The notes under the pieces: generated by a model
What the model saw: the letters and a program-made list of their open reading frames with translations, nothing else
What the model was told of the DNA's origin: nothing
Database searches by the model: none
Program-made: the position numbers and the translations under genes
Source of the DNA: Polytrichum commune
Lineage: Eukaryota > Streptophyta > Polytrichopsida > Polytrichales > Polytrichaceae
Direction of reading: 5' to 3'
Length of the DNA: 64,000 nucleotides
NCBI GenBank assembly: GCA_950295325.1
Contig: OX485804.1
Span: 37,944,001 to 38,008,000, forward strand
In this document: piece by piece, positions 12,435 through 23,930 of the stretch
Numbering within the stretch: the stretch's first letter is position 1
Layout: each line of letters opens with the position of its first letter

Positions 12435-13102
12435 GGGCCAAGTTCCATGTATCGGTCCGGTCCGTTCTTTTGGATGGGTGAGAAACGGGTGACATCATCC
12501 AAAAAATGGGTGATGTCACCCGTTTTTTGGAAGGGTACTTCTATGTGGGGTGCCGGTTTATTGGGATTTCCTACTTTCTAACTAAATTTGGTGATACGTA
12601 AGACATGACACTTTATGAAGGTGACCGGCAATGGAGGTCATCCTCATTGAACTTTTCATATTTGATTTGCACATCAATTTCCATACCCCTAATTGATAAT
12701 TTAATTATCAATATAACTACTACATAAAATGAAATAATTATGTGTTTATTTTAAGGGAATTTAACTGTAACACCTAAATGATACCAAAATAATCTTTTAA
12801 ATAATAATACTTATATAAATAATAATACTTATATAGTAGTAATAATAATAATATTTATACCCTAGGTGACCGGCCGATCCGGTCACCATAGCTCTCTAAC
12901 CGGCACATGTCCTTCACGTTACCGTTAGGACCGCCGGTCCTTTGGCACCCGTTCTTCCACAACACAAAACGTGGGACACCCATCCATGGGGGGTACCGGT
13001 CCTTGGGTGAGAGGGATGGGCACATGGCACCACCCTCTTTTCACCGGCCCACCCATTTATTTCAAAAAAAACGGACCCGGACCGGCACATGGAACTTGGC
13101 CC
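12435..13102. mobile_element. PIF/Harbinger-type MITE (TSD TAA)
   Basis: Terminal inverted repeats: left GGGCCAAGTTCCATGTATCG, right (minus strand) GGGCCAAGTTCCATGTGCCG, extending through GGTCCG..GTCCGTT. Direct TAA duplications flank it at 12432-12434 and 13103-13105. TWA duplications with GG-starting TIRs are the hallmark of PIF/Harbinger elements. At 668 bp without a transposase frame it is non-autonomous. It contains two strong internal hairpins: CGGGTGACATCA paired with TGATGTCACCCG near 12486-12523, and GGTGACCGG paired with CCGGTCACC near 12864-12886. Confidence 0.85.
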
Positions 13103-13309
13103 TAATATAATCCCGCCCTTTAGCATGAAGTGGAAGGACAATTTTTCTAACAATTTCACTTTGGTGTGGTGGGCCGTGTGGCATAAGGTGAAGTAGCAAC
13201 GGGAAATCGCTTCTCATTGGCCTTTTGCATTTGGACCATTGTGGTGAACATGTGGAGGGGTTTGGATCCTAAGGCAAGTGGGTCTTAAACACACATTTTT
13301 CTCTTTGCA

Positions 13310-13510
13310 CGAACTTATTATAGGGTGGGAAACACGCAATTAGTACAAGATTTTAGTGAAGCCAATCATGCCCGTGGCCACTTTCCTCACAACTTTTGGA
13401 ACTCATATGAATATCCTTATACATTGATTTTATGAGTTAATAGATTCTCATACTACCCCCCCCCCCCCCCCCCTCTCCTCACACACACACACACATCATT
13501 ATGTTGACTA
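13310..13510. repeat. Dispersed repeat R1, copy C (partial)
   Basis: Aligns with 19690-19860 and 40510-40640 through CAATTAGTA, CCACTTTCCTC, CATATGAATATC and GATTCTCATACT. It is interrupted by the C18 and (AC)8 tracts, then resumes with ATGTTGACTATTGA. Confidence 0.55.
13456..13495. repeat. C18 run followed by (AC)n
   Basis: Eighteen consecutive C at 13456-13473, then TCTCCTC, then (AC)8 at 13480-13495. The run length is likely unstable, and such tracts are also prone to sequencing error. Confidence 0.85.
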
Positions 13511-15410
13511 TTGAGTCTGGAATGATCAATGAATGTGAACATATAGTCCAATCTACTTGAGACATGTTTTTATTAATTTCCATTTAAGACGAGGCACCGA
13601 AGTATGCACATTTGCGCTTCTCTCCTTGGTTATCTAGTCTATGACTTGGTATGCCAACCATATGATTTACTATAAGTCCGAGTGATGAGTGTGTGGGCAT
13701 ATAAAAGGTGATAAGTTCATGACTAACTTTGAGTTCTTTTGTTGGTTGCCCTATCATTGGTGAGTTTGGTTTTTGTTGCCTTTCTTTTTCATTGAGTTTT
13801 TTTCTTCATTTGTGCCAAATGACAACAAAAATGCATTACCTTCTTGGAGAAGGTGGTAGTGTACGAAGGCCATATCAACATTTTGTGTCCAATTCTCAAT
13901 GGAAACGCAACCTTAGTAGTAAATTGCGGTCGCCCAATAGGTGCACACCAGCGTTGGTGAAGTGTACATGTGAATGCATGGTCTCAATAGTCAACATCAA
14001 TAAGGGTATTAAAGAACCTACATGTGGGTGCCAAAACTATAATAACGGTTAGATATTTCTATTTGATGGGTATGTCAAAGGTGTGAGAATCTTGTTATAC
14101 TCTTCTTATTAGGGTCAACACCATCCTAAGTTGTATTTATACTAGGGCAATTTTTACCCGCATATAAAAATCCTTGCATGGTGTATAGACCCAAACGACA
14201 TCAAAACCAAAAATACCATCAAATACACATGCCCTCCTTGTATCTTCAACATAGATACCCAAAACGACACCTACCCAACATCGATTTCAACTCTCAAGGG
14301 TTCAAGCTATGTGTGTGTTCTTCGTCTCCATTCCGGATCGAACCCCTACAGCTAGTCACTAGTTTGTGGTTCAGCGAGGAACAAAGACCAAACAACATAG
14401 AAACACATGTTTAAAAGAGATTGGACTCCATCATCAGAGTGGGGAGGACCTATGTACCCACTCCGAGAATCAACAAACACACGCTTCCAATATCCCGTAA
14501 CTGAACCCGACGAGAGCCGATTTTCAATCCGATTTTTGCCGACGCTTCCCTTGTCAACGTGCGAATGCAACACAAACGTTTTGTTTGTTGTGAAACCCTA
14601 ATCGGTAGAAGTTGGAGAACTCGAATGAATGAACTGAATAATGCCCCCCCCCCCCCCCCACCCCACCATACTACCTTCGAATATGTGCATGTGAAAATCA
14701 TCAAAATTCTCATTGCTCCGGGATGATGAAACACGTGAGATGAGTTTCGTTGGCACCCCAAAACGCACTTGAGACAAGCACTCAACTCCATCGCTCCACT
14801 GTAGTTCGATAAGGTACGGGGCCCATTTTTTTATTTTTTTCGTACTCGGGATAATCTGCCTATAAGATCAACACATGCGGCTGCTTGCATTGTGTGGCCT
14901 TTAGGAGTACCCGAGCGAGTGTATAATGGAATTTGTACCCGTCCATTATTCCGACTACTGCACAAAAAAATTCCTTTGAGAACTTTAGACTCGATTGAAC
15001 AATGTGTAGTTGAAAGATCGGGAGGAGCACCCTTTTTGGGTGTATATTTTAAGTTACCTTTGTGGAAGAAAACTTCGTCTCATTCGGTGCCACATCATTG
15101 GTGAATTTGGGGTTGTACTACTGGGCCCAAAAGTGCCAATCGTCATATCAAGCCCATGAAGGGGGAGAGATGAAGCGGTCGAGTTTGAGAAATGCCCGGT
15201 TGAAGTTCGAGACTCCACAAAAATGACGCTTCGTTGTAGAAGAAACCATTAAAAAAAAGAAAAAGAAGAAGAAAAGGAAAACCTCAAGTTACTATAGAAG
15301 AACTAATTTTGACCAATTTTTTTCCCAAAAATCTCCTTGGGAAAGTGTATGAGGCAAGTTTTTATGCGAATGGAGTTTCTATGCAACTTTTACTTTGTGC
15401 GTTGTGAATG
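13511..15410. other. Intergenic DNA, no gene recognised
   Basis: Includes a C16 run at 14644-14659 followed by ACCCCACC. Frames of 70-113 codons near 13.7-14.8 kb lack motifs and overlap on opposite strands. Nothing else could be supported. Confidence 0.45.
14644..14659. repeat. C16 homopolymer
   Basis: Sixteen consecutive C, one of several long C or G runs in the gene-poor part of the window. Confidence 0.85.
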
Positions 15411-15611
15411 GAGAGAGGGGTTTCAATCGCTTACAAGCATACCTCTCATCCATCCATCCAACAACATAAGAGCTTCATACCCCCCTCCCCCGGTTTTGTG
15501 GCCGATTCGTCTCAAATGACTTGGACTAGGTTACTTTGGAGTTATCTAAACGTATTTTTTTTGTGTCGAATGAACTACAAATTGTAACATCCGAGATGTA
15601 TATCATTTCAG

Positions 15612-15644
<33 letters not shown>

Positions 15645-15945
15645 GTTGAATGACTCGGGGGGTTCATTGGCGAAAATCGTAGAACAACGTGCAATAAAAA
15701 ATAGGGTCCAATATATTCATTGTAGATAAATTTTGTAAAAACTGTACATGTAAAATAGGGGATTTTAAAATAGTGAAACATGTTCACATGTAAAATACCA
15801 TCACCTTATAATCTTTTCTGCAAGGTAAATAACCCCCCCAATAAATAGGTCCCGAACGCACGTGTATGCAAAATATAAGAGGGAGTGAACCCCCCGAGGT
15901 TGAATGAATGAGAGATATGTTTGAATGCGATAATTCCCTCTCTTT
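15411..15945. mobile_element. Foldback-like element, relative of 4099-4690
   Basis: The left end GAGAGAGGGGTTTCAATCGC and the right end, read on the minus strand, AAAGAGAGGGAATTATCGCA form imperfect inverted ends of about 50 bp. Internal blocks GTGGCC.ATTC.TCTC.AATGACTTGGACT and a TTCAGGGTTTTT motif match the element at 4.1 kb. Flanks GTTGTGAATG (15401-15410) and GTTGCGTATG (15946-15955) agree at 8 of 10 bases, a possible Mutator-type duplication. A T28 run (15614-15641) replaces a short T-rich stretch in the relative. No coding frame. Confidence 0.55.
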
Positions 15946-18013
15946 GTTGCGTATGGGGGGGGGTCTCATGTCTCTAGGTGGGTTTGAAGTGTGCCCTCTT
16001 TTCTAGCACAAGTAATGATCTCCTCTTGGATATGCCACGTGTCATTTCTACATTGGTTGAGACACATTAGAATCATGCGGGGAAACCATGTTCAGGTATG
16101 GTAAGTGAGGTAAGCATGCATGGTTTCAGTGTTGTAAGGTTAGGTGTGAATATACAGATGCACGCCAAAAAGACATGGGACTGGATTATGTGCTCAAAAT
16201 TTGTCAACCACGTCATGTTCAAAAGTCCACATAATAAGGGGAACTATATGCTCAATAAGCAATATATTCTTCACTTCAACGATGAACAATATATTCATAT
16301 GAGCTACAAAAGTTATAAGGAAAATGACTACATGCACCATTTAGATATGATAATCATACACGGGTAGGTCACTTAGTGCATTTTAAAAACGACGTGCGGC
16401 ATAATATAGAGAGGATTAAAATCATTTGAAATAAAAATTATAAAGGAATTCCAAATAATGAAGGGGCCATTAAATGTAGACAATCCCATTATAAGTAAGT
16501 TAGTGGACATAAAATGTGGGCCATTATTTTTTTGTAAAATTAATATAGGGTTTGAAGATAAGGATCCTAGAAGGTATGTTTAGTATGTTTGCTATGGTCT
16601 CCTATGTGTTTTCTTCATAACTTTGTTTGCAATGATATTACTGTTTGCACCCTTCTTTGTTTCCATGGTTTCCCTTAACACTTGTCAATGCATTAGGAAG
16701 TAGATTAGCTTTTATTACTTAAAAGGAATATAGAGTACAAAAAATTGCAGTGACTTGGACAATATAAGTAATGGAAGGGTGCAAACAAATGGGCCATTTT
16801 TGAAATTTAAGTAATTATAGGGAGGCTTTAATTCAACCCTTGAAGGTAAATAGCCCCAAAACAAAAAACCCCCAGCCGCACGTGGTGCACAAGAATGCCT
16901 TAGAGTGACCCACCCGTGTAATCATATGTAGTAATTCCGTGTTCCATATCCTATGAAAAGTCGGTGTAAAACTAAAATTGCATGTTTAAGGCCCACTCAC
17001 CTTACTATATTCAACTACGTTCATGGGTGGGTGGGTACCGGAGAGGGTTCTCTAGTCCGATACAAAGTAACTCTTTCCCTTTCAAAATTTGTTACTTATT
17101 GTCTCTACATTGGTTGAAGTTCCGCTTAAATCCTTGTGGAAGCTATATTCCGTCACTAGTAGGTAAACATGAAATACAACGCCTCCTTTGAACGGGAATG
17201 ATCGACCGCTAGTTATATGTTAGCCAAATGAATTTGAAAACATTTGTTTCAAATTCAAGAGTTCATGCCAATTGCCAACAATCTTTCCTATAGAATGTAT
17301 AACACTGGCTAGCACATACCTTCCATTGGGTGGGCCACAAAATCTCAGGAGTATAATCACAACATTTTGCAATTGTTTGCACTCCACGTTACACTGTCAA
17401 CCTAATGATGTACGAAGATCCTTACTCTTTTGAGTAATATTATGTAACATGCGTAAAGTTCATAGAATCACGTGCGATAAAATATAGGGTGTATTACATA
17501 CTTTGGGGATTAGAATTATACAACCTTAGTAGTACCGTAGGGGGGTTGAATAAATTCATTCAAGAGTATCATAATACATATACCTGAAATACTTAGGAAT
17601 TTATATTTTTATTATCTATAATATATTGCATCCTACATATAGCGTAAAGTAAAAAACTGTATAGAATAAAGTTGTTTAGCTTATAAAGCTTTGTAGATGG
17701 ATGGCATTTGCAATTATCAATTGAAAGGATGAATGAAAGTGTGAGTTATAGCTTGTTTATTTCAATTTTCTTTCAATGTCATGTCCATCTCTTGGCATTG
17801 TATGGTACTGTTGGAAAGGGGGGGGGGTTTGTACTTTTGATGAAGGAAAAGAAAATTATAGAAATATAGTTCCATAGAAATTACCCACCAAGACAATTAT
17901 AAGTAAAACTATGGCTATAATAGACACAAAAATTAGATTAATACATAATTGAAGGGTAGCTTAAAATTTCAAAACTTACCTAAATACTCCCCCCCCCAAA
18001 AAAAAATCCCATT
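15946..18013. other. AT-rich intergenic DNA
   Basis: Contains a G10 run at 17818-17827 and a C9 run at 17989-17997. The 89-codon frame at 16098-16367 shows no known motif. Nothing else was recognised. Confidence 0.45.
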
Positions 18014-18237
18014 CACTACACCATATATGATATTCATCGTGACTTACTATTTGGATTTACATGGTGCTATATATTTTTTTACTATTGGAATATGTTTTTA
18101 CCAAGTAAAGTTGTCAATGTTCTATAATGTCCAAACTACCAATCTAACATTTGTTGGTAAAATATGAGACGTACGGTAAATAGATATAGCATTGTATCAT
18201 TCCAAATAGCAAGTCACACTAAATATCATATTTAGTG
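18014..18237. mobile_element. CACTA-ended MITE, 224 bp
   Basis: Starts CACTACACCATATATGATAT and ends ATATCATATTTAGTG. The right end on the minus strand reads CACTAAATATGATATTTAGT, then GTGACTTGCTATTTGGA; the left end continues ATCGTGACTTACTATTTGGA, so the inverted repeats span about 42 bp. Each end is itself near-palindromic. CACTA termini suggest a CACTA-superfamily non-autonomous element; no clear 3-bp target duplication was found. Relatives lie at 19191-19570 and 49220-49617. Confidence 0.65.
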
Positions 18238-19190
18238 CAGAGCTCCCTCTACAACACGGTAAGTATCATATACAAATACATGTACAATATAGGCCAACAG
18301 TAAGCTTAGGTATTAGTCCGGCTGGGGATTTGTGGTTTTTACATCCATTGCAAAGGTAAAAAAATACAATGCATTATATTACATCCTACGAACGACTATT
18401 TATAGATGATTTGACTCCGAAAACAGCATCAGAGACCCCAAAGTAGTCTTGTGGAGTCTCGTTTGAATGAATTGACCAATCACCATTGTAGGGGACTTGT
18501 TTCTACTAGAACCGACCCTCCTTCGTCCACGATCGATGATGAGTATACATAGATGCCACAAATCCCAAGCCGTATAGTCCTTGGAACAATGTGTCGGATG
18601 ATCCAAGTCCAAAAGACACTCCTACCTTATTCCTTGTTGATGACCTTGAACTTTGCACCTTCAAAGGGAGACAAGCCCATACGTATTTACACCAACTGCA
18701 TGCACAACAACTTCCACCTCATGCAACCGACTCATTCATTCCGCTCCCCCAAATAAAGAAACGGTGTTTTTTAATGAAAGAAAATCAAAAGAAAAAAGAA
18801 AAAGAAGCTTTAACTAGTACCTCTTCATCGTGAGGGTGGCCCGGCCGTGGTCCCTACAATACCATACAATAAACTCGTCCACGTGGACATCACATTATTC
18901 AGCCGTGGGTGTGAGTTCTATGTACTTAAGGTGACGAGGCCTTAAAGTGTCGCTTTTAGAGGTTTTTTTTGCAAATTTTTATATTGGTAAAAGTTTCAAA
19001 ATGATTGCATAGAAATATCGTAGATTAGCAAACACGAGTCGGATTGAACCAACTAAACTTCATCGCAAACAAAGTTTGTATGAGCCCAAGGTAAAGTAGA
19101 AAGGTAGTATTTTATTTCAGCCTTTCAATTTTGACTATGGGGGGGCGTATTCATGTGTGCATGTTCCCTTGTACTCCAACCACTCATGTA
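18238..19190. other. Intergenic DNA, no gene recognised
   Basis: Small overlapping frames (67-80 codons, 18553-18833) show no motif. Nothing else was recognised. Confidence 0.4.
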
Positions 19191-19570
19191 GCTACAATAA
19201 ATATGATGTTTAGTGTCACCAATTCTACTTGTCTTGCTTAATGCTTTTTGTAGACGGTGGTATAGTGTCACCAACATTAAATGCAAACCCAACATTATTT
19301 GTCATTCCTTGTAAAACAATTGGGGAATTATAGATTTACAGTGTTGCAATTACTATCACTTACCAAGTGATTTTACATCCAAACTTCAATCATCCATGAC
19401 AATATTTCGTCATACGTTGCTAGCAAGAGAAGGTAGGGTTTTGGCCAATGGATGAACTCATCCATTATCCATGACAATATTTGTTCACTTATTCACAAGA
19501 AGTGTCATCCAAAAAATTACCAGCCTGACATAAAATACCATATGACACTAAATATCATATTTAGTGTAGC
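19191..19570. mobile_element. CACTA-ended MITE, 380 bp
   Basis: The left end GCTACAATAAATATGATGTT, then TAGTGTCACC, is the inverse of the right end GACACTAAATATCATATTTA, then GTGTAGC. The subterminal block GTGTCACCAATTCTACTTGT, then CTTGCTTAATGC, matches the minus strand of the right end of the element at 49220-49617, so these two belong to one subfamily. The terminal CACTA on the left is mutated to CAATA. Non-coding. Confidence 0.65.
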
Positions 19571-19624
19571 TTCGAGTTAGAGATCCAATGTAAGTGTCAC
19601 TATTGGACTTGTGTTATTTCAAGG

Positions 19625-20005
19625 CCTCAATATCTTAAGGTAGATGGGTCTAAATTGGTAACTTTTGTTCAAATAGGGCTCGCTTCTCCTATGACAAAGC
19701 ACAAGCAATTAGTATGAGACTGTTGGCAAATCTAAATTGAGGCTAAAGTCATTTTCCTCATCATATTTGAAGTTGACATGAATATCTTATTCGTAATCAA
19801 AGTGAAGATTCTCGTGCTCGTTAAATAATCATATAAGTCCCACCAAGTATGTTGATTATTGAACCTAAATTGGTTATCATGTTCTGAGCACACAAACCAT
19901 CTCTTTTAAACATGTGTCTTTTTGGTATCAATTCTCGAAGCCACGCCTAACCACATGCCACTCAATTATAAGTGTCTTTATAAGGATTGTAATTGAACAA
20001 GGGTG
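19625..20005. repeat. Dispersed repeat R1, copy A (uninterrupted)
   Basis: Runs from TTAAGGTAGATGGGTCTAAA through GATTCTCGTGCTCG and TCATATAAGTCCCACCAAGT, then ATGTTGATTATTG, to CCACATGCCACTCAATTATA. The same blocks occur at 40445-40660 and 42352-42512, where a mobile element separates them. This copy therefore shows the empty insertion site (CCAAGTATGTTGA). Confidence 0.75.
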
Positions 20006-20104
20006 GTCTACCTTTAGAGGTTTCATGGAAATTTATTTCCAAACGATTATGTGAATGCACTGCCATCTTATGTTTTGGCTTATTTTATAGCAACACGTAT
20101 AAGG

Positions 20105-20126
20105 CTCTCTCTCTCTCTCTCTCTCT
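20105..20126. repeat. (CT)n microsatellite
   Basis: Eleven tandem CT dinucleotides. Confidence 0.9.
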
Positions 20127-22734
20127 AGCATGGAAGGTAGGTACATGTATACTCTAGTTAGGAGCTAACCCTAATTGACTAACCCTAGTAGGCCTTAACC
20201 TTGGATGTCAATTGGCTCAACAAGATGGTTTGTGGCCACCCTTTTCTAAAATAAAAAGGGAGCACCACTATGTAGTTGGTTGATATTATGATTTGTGGTC
20301 AATGGTCATCGAGTATATATTATGCACCACTCATTTGTCTTAATATATTCATCAAGGTCTCGAGACCAACATAACATTATTCAACCATTTGGGTGGGTTT
20401 CATGACCTTGGAATATGTCAATACATTTCATGGGTCTCTCAAACAAACAAGGAATATTCATTTAGTATTCACACATCCAAGTTGAACTTGGAAATTTGGG
20501 TGGAGATATGCTTCCAACACTATGCACAATAATTACTATTCATCCTAGGAATATTCGCATAAACAATGTTCATCATAATATTATTCCCTAAATTTACCAT
20601 TAATAGAAGCACCATCATTGAAAATACCAACTCTATTCACAATATTCGTACCGGCTTTCGTTTCTTCTTATGAAGGTAAGATAGTGGAGGCCCGTATCAT
20701 ATGCTTCATATAGGATGGAGCACAATCATGCAATTAAATAATGTTATGAACACCTAACACAACTAAGTTCATTAAAATTGATAAGAGCTAAGGAAAGCAA
20801 AAGAAATGCACATCATCACTTTGAAACATGTGGACCATGTCATTAAGGTTGAGGTGTCTATAACCAATAAAATAAGAGAGTTTTTGTCTATTTAGGAGGA
20901 GTAATATCAAGGAATCATTTTTCTCGTGAGAGAAACAAATTCTAAGGAGAGTGCAATTTTTTTTGTTTTTTTTTTCATGAATATGGAAATTGTTACAAAT
21001 TTCAAAGTAGTCGAGTTAGGGTAACACATAGTTGATTTATAGGTTAACCCATAACCACTCATCTAAGTGCTAATGCTTGGCTACAACAGTTATCAAAACT
21101 CTTATGAGGGTAATCAATCACAAAATGCCACCACATAGACCTTAACTCCATTCACATAAAAAAACACAGACCTCGTTCATGTTGGATTACATGACCCTAG
21201 TTAGTAGTTTAATGGACTTGGTCGACTATGGATGCTTTGATCTTATTGGACTATGGACAGATGTGACTACTTACTTTTCTCATAAACCTTCTTTTGGCAT
21301 TCTCTTGATACGTGTGGGTGGAGCCTAGTTTTGACACCCGTGTATCTTTCTCATCTTGGAACCTTTTGAACCCTAATAAGGTGAATGTTGCTAAATCCAA
21401 CCCATAGAACTTATACACATCTATATGCCATCACACAATGACAACCTACACCTTCTACAAGAAATAATAACTCAAATAAAAACAACCATGGAAACACACC
21501 ACACACATACAATATTTCCAAATGGTGACTTCAATAGAAATACCTAACTTATTGGTCGCACCCAAAATGGGAACCCCCAAAACCCTGTGTCCGATGATTT
21601 TCATTTGCATAATTTCACAACTAGCATAAGCCTCACACCAATAACAACACACACTAAACTTCTAGGCAAGGTGGACATAACTACACTGCCACTAGTCTTG
21701 TAAACGGATTCTAGACAAACCAACAAACCTCCATTAATAACAACACCGAAATCAACCTAAACCAAAATTTGGATCACTATCCATTTAGTTTAAACTATGA
21801 ACCCAATAGCATAATTATCAAATTTGAACTTCCACAAAGTTACACCTCGTAAATCTCTTACCCGATCCCCCCACAATGCCTCCAAAAATTCATCACCAAA
21901 TTTCAAGAAAACAAGCAACAAAGAATTTTTTTAAATCCCAATTTGTGCTTTAATTTGTTATTATAAAATAAAAATAAAAATAAAAAACTCACAAACAAAC
22001 TCAAGACTTGCATGAACACTACAAAATGGGAGCAAGCGCAAAAACCATTCCAAAAAATCATTAATGACCTTAAAACATGTATTGAACAAACATGCATGAT
22101 GCCACTACCTCTAGAACTCACACATTGTACTCACCTACAAGGAGGTTTCCTACCAAGATTTCAACAATAACAATGGAAAAAACAACTAATGCATGTTCCA
22201 CCTGTAAATAACGATACAAAGTAAATCATCGCACCCATGTTATTAATAAACATTCACACATGATAGATTCACGGACCAAGCCATCAAAACAAAGCAAGAC
22301 AAATATAATGCCTTCGTAATTGCAATTAAAATCCAAGGTTGGAAAGTCAACCCCGTCATCACCATCATTGTAGGAGTCGGAGGCGAAATTCACACACAAA
22401 GCATCAAAATTCTAGAGAACCTACACATATCTGCCCAAATTATCCCAAGGAATTAAAATCATCCCAAGCTCAGCACAACACCCCTTTGGAATCCATGCAC
22501 ACTACTTTAACCATGTCACCACCCAAATTGTATTCAGTTCAAAGGCGGGCTCATTGTGTAATGATGGCATTTGTCAAAGGGGTCTCAAGTGGGACTCGAT
22601 GAGTTTGTGATGCCACTAACTTTGCACAACCGAGGCTAGACACAAGTTAATCCAACCTCCGTTAATAAACCCAAATGCGGAGCTCACGTCTTATATAGCA
22701 TGTTTTATATTTATAATGGATGGAGTTTTCTAGT
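20127..22734. other. AT-rich intergenic DNA, no gene recognised
   Basis: No frame over 90 codons and no motif on either strand. I saw no terminal or tandem repeat in these 2.6 kb. Confidence 0.45.
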
Positions 22735-23060
22735 ATCTTGTAAGCAACTTTCTAACTAGAGGTGGGTTTGCTCAAGACTAAAGAAACTACGAAATTGAGC
22801 CATCCTATTGGTTGACAACAAAATTTGCAACCAAGGAGTTTAAACTAGGGCCAAATCCAAGGTATGGAAACAAGAAGTGACGCTGACATGACAACATCTT
22901 TTCGCCAATGTCAGTGGTTTCCACTCAAGAAAACACTACTAGTTTGAAAAACCAATCTTCAAACTTGGGTCCAATCTTGAGTTCTGAAGGAAAGTTCATT
23001 GAGAGATGTTTTTGAACTCCTAAGTATCTTGGACCCAAACCCTGATGTAAACCCAACCTT
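22735..23060. repeat. Dispersed repeat R2, copy 2
   Basis: Homologous to 12080-12431: ACCAAGGAGTTTAAACTAGG, AAGGTATGGAAAC, AAGTGACGCT, AACTTGGGTCCAATCTTGAG and TCTTGGACCCAAACCC. No Harbinger insertion is present after GGACCC, so this copy approximates the pre-insertion state. Confidence 0.6.
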
Positions 23061-23435
23061 GTTCATGCTTCAAAATTCAGAATATTCTCCATAAAATATG
23101 CATGCCTTTTCGTTTTAATGTTTCTTGAAGACAAATGATACGAGATTTCTAAGATATTTATGTCTACTTGACCAAAGAACATCCTTATTGTCCCCGTTAG
23201 GAGGAGATAGCTACAGATAGCATCCCAAGCTACCAAATCCAGTATTTCGATGGTACACAATTCAAAATCCATAAGAAAAGAAAAAGAAAATTAATATCGG
23301 TTTATGCCGACATGAAGGTGACCCCATTGGCCCTATTGTTGTTCAAAAGTCCCATTGATACAAAATCAACTACCATTTGAACTTGGACATATCCAAGGGG
23401 CTTGTCCATTGAGGTCCATTTAAGTAGCACTCTTA

Positions 23436-23930
23436 GGGCTTCTTCACACTGTGGTCAAAGGTCGAGAGACTGTCGATTTCCACCAATTAGATTGCAAGAA
23501 ACCAAGAATTTGGCCTCTTGACCCTTCACACTAGAGGCCAAAGTCCAAAGGCCATGCAATTTAGAATGCCTACATGGCAATAGTTTTTGACAAAGGCGAC
23601 GGACTCTTGAAGGAAGTTTGGGTCACACGGGAATGGAAACCCAAACAATGGTCGAAAGGCAGTCGATTTTTTTTCATAAAAATATCAAACATTGACAAGA
23701 TCTTGGCCGTTAGATTGGAGGGGTTGTTTTGGGCAGGGAACAGAGTGGGATGCTCCTTCTTTCTTTACACTTTGGGCTTGACCTTTGGAGGCTTCACATT
23801 GTGCCCGGCCGAAGGCTCCATTCCTATATTTAATTGGCTATTTTCAGCCCATTTCTTTGGACTCTCAACAAAGTTTGGCCATTCAATCTCACATCCTCTC
23901 CACTTGGACGGCCACATTGTGAAACAACCC
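23436..23930. mobile_element. PIF/Harbinger-type MITE (TSD TTA), diverged
   Basis: The left end GGGCTTCTTCACACTGTGG pairs with the right end, minus strand GGGTTGTTTCACAATGTGG (15 of 19). TTA lies immediately outside both ends (23433-23435 and 23931-23933). At 495 bp it matches the size of the elements at 28.5 and 30.1 kb. A 123-codon frame at 23574-23945 runs through and past the right end and is probably chance. Older than the other copies, judging by TIR divergence. Confidence 0.65.
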
